NCBI GenBank assembly: GCA_945788205.1
Contig: CALZLE010000340.1
Coordinates: 1-8,977, forward strand
From: an uncultured Desulfuromonadales bacterium
GTDB lineage: Bacteria > Desulfobacterota > Desulfuromonadia > Desulfuromonadales > Geopsychrobacteraceae
Reading direction: 5' to 3'
DNA length: 8,977 bases
The stretch's first letter is position 1. Every line of letters begins with the position of its first letter. Below, in pieces: positions 6,215-8,977 of the stretch. Made by a program: the position numbers and the translations under genes. The notes beneath the pieces were generated by a model, which saw only the letters and a list, made by a program, of their open reading frames with translations, did not search any database and was not told where the DNA came from.

Positions 6215-7256
6215 AGACTGGCAGCAGGCTTTAAAAGCAAGTATCACCAGACCGCAACAGTTGGCAGAGCTTTTCTCGTTCGATCCGCGTCCCCTCGAAG
6301 CTGTTGCAGACCGTTATCCGATGCGGATTACGCCCCATTATCTGAGTTTGATCAAAGCGGTTGGGGATCCGATCTGGCGGCAATGTGTTCCCGATTCGCG
6401 TGAGCTGATCGATGTTGGTCTGGTTGATCCCTTGGGGGAGGACAATCTTTCACCGGTTCCTTCAGTGATCCATCGTTACCCCGATCGGGTGATCTTTCTC
6501 GTCTCTGGTAGCTGCGCGAGTTATTGCCGATTTTGTACCCGAAAGCGTAAAGTCGGCTGTCGGGAGATGACGCTCAGCTTTCGTGACCTGCGTGATGGAA
6601 TTGAATACATCGCAAACACTCCACAAATTAAAGACGTCATTTTCTCCGGCGGGGATCCGTTGTTACTGCCTGATTCAGTGCTGGGTGATCTGCTGGCAAG
6701 GGTTCATGCGATCCCGCATGTTGAGATCATTCGGATCGGCAGTCGCGTCCCGGTAACTTTGCCGGAGCGAATCACCGACAAGCTCTGTCAGTTGTTAAAA
6801 CGGTTTTCGCCGGTTTATCTCAACACCCATTTTAACCATCCACGTGAACTGGTTCCGGCCGCAACAGAAGCCTGTGCAAAGCTGGCAGATGCTGGGATTG
6901 TCCTTGGCAATCAGACCGTTTTGCTGCGCGGGATCAATGATCAACCGGAAATACTTACGGACCTTTTCCGCCGTTTGTTGCGGAATAGAGTGCGCCCTTA
7001 CTATTTGCATCAAATGGATTTAGTGTGCGGCACAGAGCACTTCAGGACATCCGTTGATGTTGGGCTCAATGTCATGAAAAGTCTGCGTGGACCAGTGTCG
7101 GGCCTTGCATCTCCTTATTATGTAATTGATCTCCCGGGCGGTAAAGGTAAGGTTCCGCTGGTGCCGGATGATGTTGTTCGGGAGGGCAACAAGCTGCTCA
7201 TCCGTACGAGATCCGGGGAACAGGTCGAGTATTCGGACTACAAGAGTGGCTCATAA
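6207..7256 (+). CDS. KamA-family radical SAM protein (lysine 2,3-aminomutase-like)
   Basis: Cytoplasmic radical SAM and PLP enzyme of the lysine 2,3-aminomutase family, expected to move an amino group from C2 to C3 of lysine or a lysine-like substrate. Numbered from the GTG at 6207 (349 residues): the [4Fe-4S] motif CxxxCxxC is C103, C107, C110 (CASYCRFC); SGGDPLLL at 147-154 is the SAM-binding GGDP; NTHFNHPRE follows at 206-214. D271 (HQMDLVCG) and D308 (IDLPGGKGK) match the two lysine-binding Asp residues of clostridial KamA, and K315 matches its PLP lysine. At about 350 residues it is shorter than KamA (about 416) and closer in size to EpmB, but the PGGxGK motif is KamA-like. Start choice: the only Shine-Dalgarno-like sequence, AGAAGG (6193-6198), is eight bases before the GTG at 6207 but only two before the ATG at 6201; either is possible. 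It overlaps the upstream gene by 8 bp. No ablB or efp is visible. Confidence 0.85.
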   Translation: MNEDWQQALKASITRPQQLAELFSFDPRPLEAVADRYPMRITPHYLSLIKAVGDPIWRQCVPDSRELIDVGLVDPLGEDNLSPVPSVIHRYPDRVIFLVSGSCASYCRFCTRKRKVGCREMTLSFRDLRDGIEYIANTPQIKDVIFSGGDPLLLPDSVLGDLLARVHAIPHVEIIRIGSRVPVTLPERITDKLCQLLKRFSPVYLNTHFNHPRELVPAATEACAKLADAGIVLGNQTVLLRGINDQPEILTDLFRRLLRNRVRPYYLHQMDLVCGTEHFRTSVDVGLNVMKSLRGPVSGLASPYYVIDLPGGKGKVPLVPDDVVREGNKLLIRTRSGEQVEYSDYKSGS

Positions 7257-7370
7257 TAGTGTCGAAAAATCTAACAGATAGCCATTCTCCGACTAAAATC
7301 AGTAGGGATTGCGCAGGCTTATTAAGCTGGTTTGGAAATTGCATTCATTAAAAAGTATTGCGATGTGTCG

Positions 7371-7413
7371 GCTTGCAAGTCCTTCCTCTCCCTTTCCCCC
7401 TCCTCAGGCAAGC
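7371..7413. repeat. Homopyrimidine tract flanked by inverted GCTTGC/GCAAGC arms
   Basis: The 26 bases at 7380-7405 are all C or T on the plus strand. They lie between GCTTGC (7371-7376) and its inverse complement GCAAGC (7408-7413), so a 6-bp stem with a pyrimidine-rich loop of 31 bases could form. On the minus strand the tract reads as GGAGG-like purines but is not followed by an open frame. Confidence 0.5.
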
Positions 7414-7436
7414 GTTTACATATCTGCTGCAATGTA

Positions 7437-7481
7437 CTTGGCTTTATGAGCCAGGGGCACTGAAAGTGACATATGTTTTTT
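7437..7481 (+). terminator. Weak hairpin and T-run, possible terminator
   Basis: CTTGGCT (7437-7443) pairs with AGCCAGG (7449-7455), seven pairs including one G-T, around a TTATG loop. A second four-pair stem CACT-GAA-AGTG lies at 7458-7468, and six T follow at 7476-7481. The T-run is too far from the main stem for a classic intrinsic terminator, and the element is about 180 bases past the kamA-like stop. Confidence 0.2.
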
Positions 7482-7646
7482 GTTGAATGATTCCAAGTTT
7501 TTCTGTGCCTTCCCCGCCACTAAAGTAGTTAATTTATATTGCTATCTCTTGCTCTGAACAACGCTGCTGAGCGGTCAACCCGCATTAGGTCGAGTAGTCT
7601 CCAGGGCTGCTGTCGGTCGTGAATAAATAACCTTTTGTCGGAATGC

Positions 7647-7674
7647 TTTACAGTGTTTCCGGACTGGATAAATA
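7647..7674 (+). promoter_or_regulatory. Weak candidate promoter for the glycine-rich protein gene
   Basis: TTTACA (7647-7652) is a fair -35 match; TAAATA (7669-7674), 16 bp downstream, is a poor -10. The hexamers overlap a set of GATAAATAA-like repeats, so the match could be chance. If real, the leader would be about 75 bases. Confidence 0.2.
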
Positions 7675-7755
7675 AACATCAGATAAATATTCGCAAGTTT
7701 TAGAAATTATGAAGCTATGAGGCATTTCAACAGCAAAAGTTGATAGGAGGTTGTC

Positions 7756-8977
7756 ATGACCCGTCGCAATCACCGAGTTACCACCATTTCCCGCCTTATT
7801 ATTCTCCTCTGTTCAGTCTTACTCATGGCCGGTATTGCCGTTGCTGCAACCGACAATGTCTCCGGCACTTCTGGTACTAACGGTACAGCGGGTGTTTCCG
7901 GTGATCCCGGCACCAATGGCGATCCCGGCACCAATGGCGGCAATGCTACGGCTAACGCCACGACAGTAAATACCGACGCCAGCAATACAGCAACTGCCAC
8001 TGGTGGTGGCGGCGGTGCCGGCGGCAATGGCGGTGCCGGAGTCGATGGTGTCGACCTCGACAACGATGCCGATGGTGGTAACGGCGGCGATGGTGGCGAT
8101 GGTGGCATTGCTGATGCGACCGCGGATACGACCGTCAGTAGTGGTAGTGGCAGCGCTACTGCCACAGCGACCGGCGGCTTTGGCGGCACCGGCGGCTTTG
8201 GCGGCAATGCTGATGGTGCAGGTATTCCTGGGATTGGAGGCAATGGTGGCGCGGGCGGTTCCGCCACGGTTAGTTCGACGGTTGTCAACAACGGCAGCGG
8301 CGCCAGTACGGTAAATGCAACCGCCACGGGTGGAACTGGCGGTGTTGCAAGATCTGGTGGTACGGCCGGTGATGGTGGTACCACTACTCTAGGTACGGTG
8401 ACAGGTAGTTCAAACGGTGGCACTGTTTCAGTCACTGGAAGCGCCAATAGTGGTCAAGGTGGCGCAGCCGCCGGCACCGGCAATGCCGGTAGCGGTGCTA
8501 GCGTTTCGCTGGACAACCAGGTGGATGGTTCCACCAGCGGCACTTTGAACTTGCGCCAGTACGCCAGCGGCGGTAACAGCGGCACAGTGCAGGATGGCAA
8601 TAATGGCACTGCTGGCAGCGCTTTCAGTCAGCTGTTGAAGTCGGTGAGCAATGTGGTAATGAACCTCTATACCCGTGCCTTTGGCGGTGACGGAGGTTAC
8701 CGGGTCTCAGCGACGGGCACGGCGGCTGACGGTGCCGATGGCACCGCGGTCGCTAATGCGACCAACGATGCGGGGAGTACCTACGCCAATGCCGATGGCC
8801 GTGGCGGTAACGCCGGTTATGGCAATGGTGGCGCCAATGGCGGCAGCGGCGGTGTTGGCACCGCGACCGCCGTCACCCATACGACCGGTGACGGCCAGCA
8901 GTCCTATGCCGATGGGGATGCCAGAGGCGGGACCGGCGGCGATATCTACGCCGGGACCGGTAGTTCTGCCGGGGCCG
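7756..8977 (+). CDS. Exported glycine-rich repetitive protein, N-terminal part
   Basis: I do not recognise a named family. The frame is open from the ATG at 7756 to the right edge (407 codons, no stop), so the protein is larger. AGGAGG at 7745-7750 is five bases before the ATG. Residues 1-30 are a Sec signal peptide (basic MTRRNHR, hydrophobic core, cut after AVA). Residues 37-63 are nine Gly-X-Y triplets (GTSGTN...GDPGTN). Then Gly/Asn/Asp-rich blocks (about 83-117, 140-168, 192-208, 348-369) alternate with Thr/Ala/Ser/Val-rich blocks such as SATATATG and SATVSSTVVNNGSG, as expected for stacked beta structure. A 13-residue motif occurs twice: LNLRQYASGGNSG (264-276) and MNLYTRAFGGDGG (302-314). 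By hand count, 109 of 377 mature residues are Gly, Lys is nearly absent, and the only Cys is in the signal. It is probably a secreted or surface structural protein or adhesin; the anchoring or secretion domain would be at the unseen C-terminus. Confidence 0.85.
   Translation, partial: MTRRNHRVTTISRLIILLCSVLLMAGIAVAATDNVSGTSGTNGTAGVSGDPGTNGDPGTNGGNATANATTVNTDASNTATATGGGGGAGGNGGAGVDGVDLDNDADGGNGGDGGDGGIADATADTTVSSGSGSATATATGGFGGTGGFGGNADGAGIPGIGGNGGAGGSATVSSTVVNNGSGASTVNATATGGTGGVARSGGTAGDGGTTTLGTVTGSSNGGTVSVTGSANSGQGGAAAGTGNAGSGASVSLDNQVDGSTSGTLNLRQYASGGNSGTVQDGNNGTAGSAFSQLLKSVSNVVMNLYTRAFGGDGGYRVSATGTAADGADGTAVANATNDAGSTYANADGRGGNAGYGNGGANGGSGGVGTATAVTHTTGDGQQSYADGDARGGTGGDIYAGTGSSAGA
7903..7938 (+). 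repeat. Perfect 18-bp tandem duplication inside the glycine-rich gene
   Basis: GATCCCGGCACCAATGGC occurs twice back to back (7903-7920 and 7921-7938), in frame, encoding DPGTNG twice within the collagen-like segment. Identity at every base, including third positions, suggests recent slippage or duplication. Confidence 0.9.

Larger units (their letters stand above)
7257..7755. other. Intergenic region of about 500 bp without a supportable gene
   Basis: Both strands contain only very short open frames (the longest I followed is 28 codons, from 7363, without a ribosome binding site). Visible structure: a palindrome GCTTATTAAGC at 7317-7327, a homopyrimidine tract at 7380-7405 between inverted GCTTGC/GCAAGC arms, a hairpin at 7437-7455, direct GCTGCTG repeats at 7563-7569 and 7606-7612 around a small GCGG/CCGC hairpin (7571-7583), and AT-rich GATAAATAA-like repeats from 7621. 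I see no tRNA, no strong intrinsic terminator right after the kamA-like gene, and no riboswitch that I recognise. The right end must contain the promoter of the glycine-rich protein gene. Confidence 0.6.

Noticed and set aside
7363..7450. Small plus-strand ORF of 28 codons (MCRLASPSS...)
   Set aside because: It has no ribosome binding site, runs through the homopyrimidine tract (hence its Ser/Pro codons), and shows nothing protein-like.
7540..7640. Possible riboswitch (c-di-GMP type) upstream of the surface protein
   Set aside because: Small hairpins and direct GCTGCTG repeats exist, but I could not match the conserved GEMM core or another known riboswitch consensus.
8003..8314. Plus-strand open frame in another phase, Val/Ala/Met-rich
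   Set aside because: It lies wholly inside the glycine-rich gene, has no ribosome binding site, and is low complexity by-product of the repeats.
7770..8447. Long minus-strand open frame encoding a Pro/Val/Ala-rich 225-residue protein
   Set aside because: It is the antisense of Gly-rich codons (GGC/GGT read as GCC/ACC and proline codons on the other strand). The plus frame has a signal peptide, a strong Shine-Dalgarno and codon-level repeats.

Overview
The window looks like a chromosomal segment of a Gram-negative bacterium, most likely a deltaproteobacterium of the Desulfuromonas/Geobacter/Pelobacter type. That placement is an inference from gene content: an aa3-family oxidase with a diheme subunit II, and a rhodanese/MauE-like/KamA cluster. 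No marker gene in the window fixes the lineage.

Left part (1-4861, all minus strand): a compact operon for a caa3-type (cytochrome c-fused) haem-copper oxygen reductase. In transcription order it encodes an SCO-type copper chaperone, CoxA, CoxC, a small subunit IV, CoxB, and heme O synthase (cut by the left edge). Genes overlap by 4-11 bp or sit 8-13 bp apart. CoxB carries two tandem C-terminal cytochrome c domains that look like an internal duplication, so electrons would pass from a soluble donor through two haems c to CuA, then to haem a and the haem/CuB centre in CoxA. CoxA has the YSHPAV signature of A2-type oxidases and lacks the usual D-channel glutamate.

Middle (4862-7256): a 183-bp divergent control region, then a plus-strand operon of slyX, a membrane-anchored rhodanese, a four-helix MauE/DoxX-like protein and a KamA-family radical SAM protein. 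Every junction overlaps, which suggests translational coupling. The rhodanese plus MauE-like pair hints at thiol or sulfur handling on the outer face of the inner membrane. The link to KamA is not explained by anything visible here.

Right part (7257-8977): about 500 bp without a supportable gene, holding a homopyrimidine tract, hairpins and AT-rich direct repeats. Then comes the start of a long, exported, glycine-rich repetitive protein that runs off the right edge. It has a signal peptide, a short collagen-like Gly-X-Y run, alternating Gly-rich and Thr/Ala-rich blocks, and two copies of an LNLxxxAxGGxxG motif. It is probably a surface or extracellular structural protein or adhesin.

The least explained items are the repetitive surface protein and the SlyX-rhodanese-MauE-KamA operon. 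The most clearly readable oddity is the diheme subunit II.
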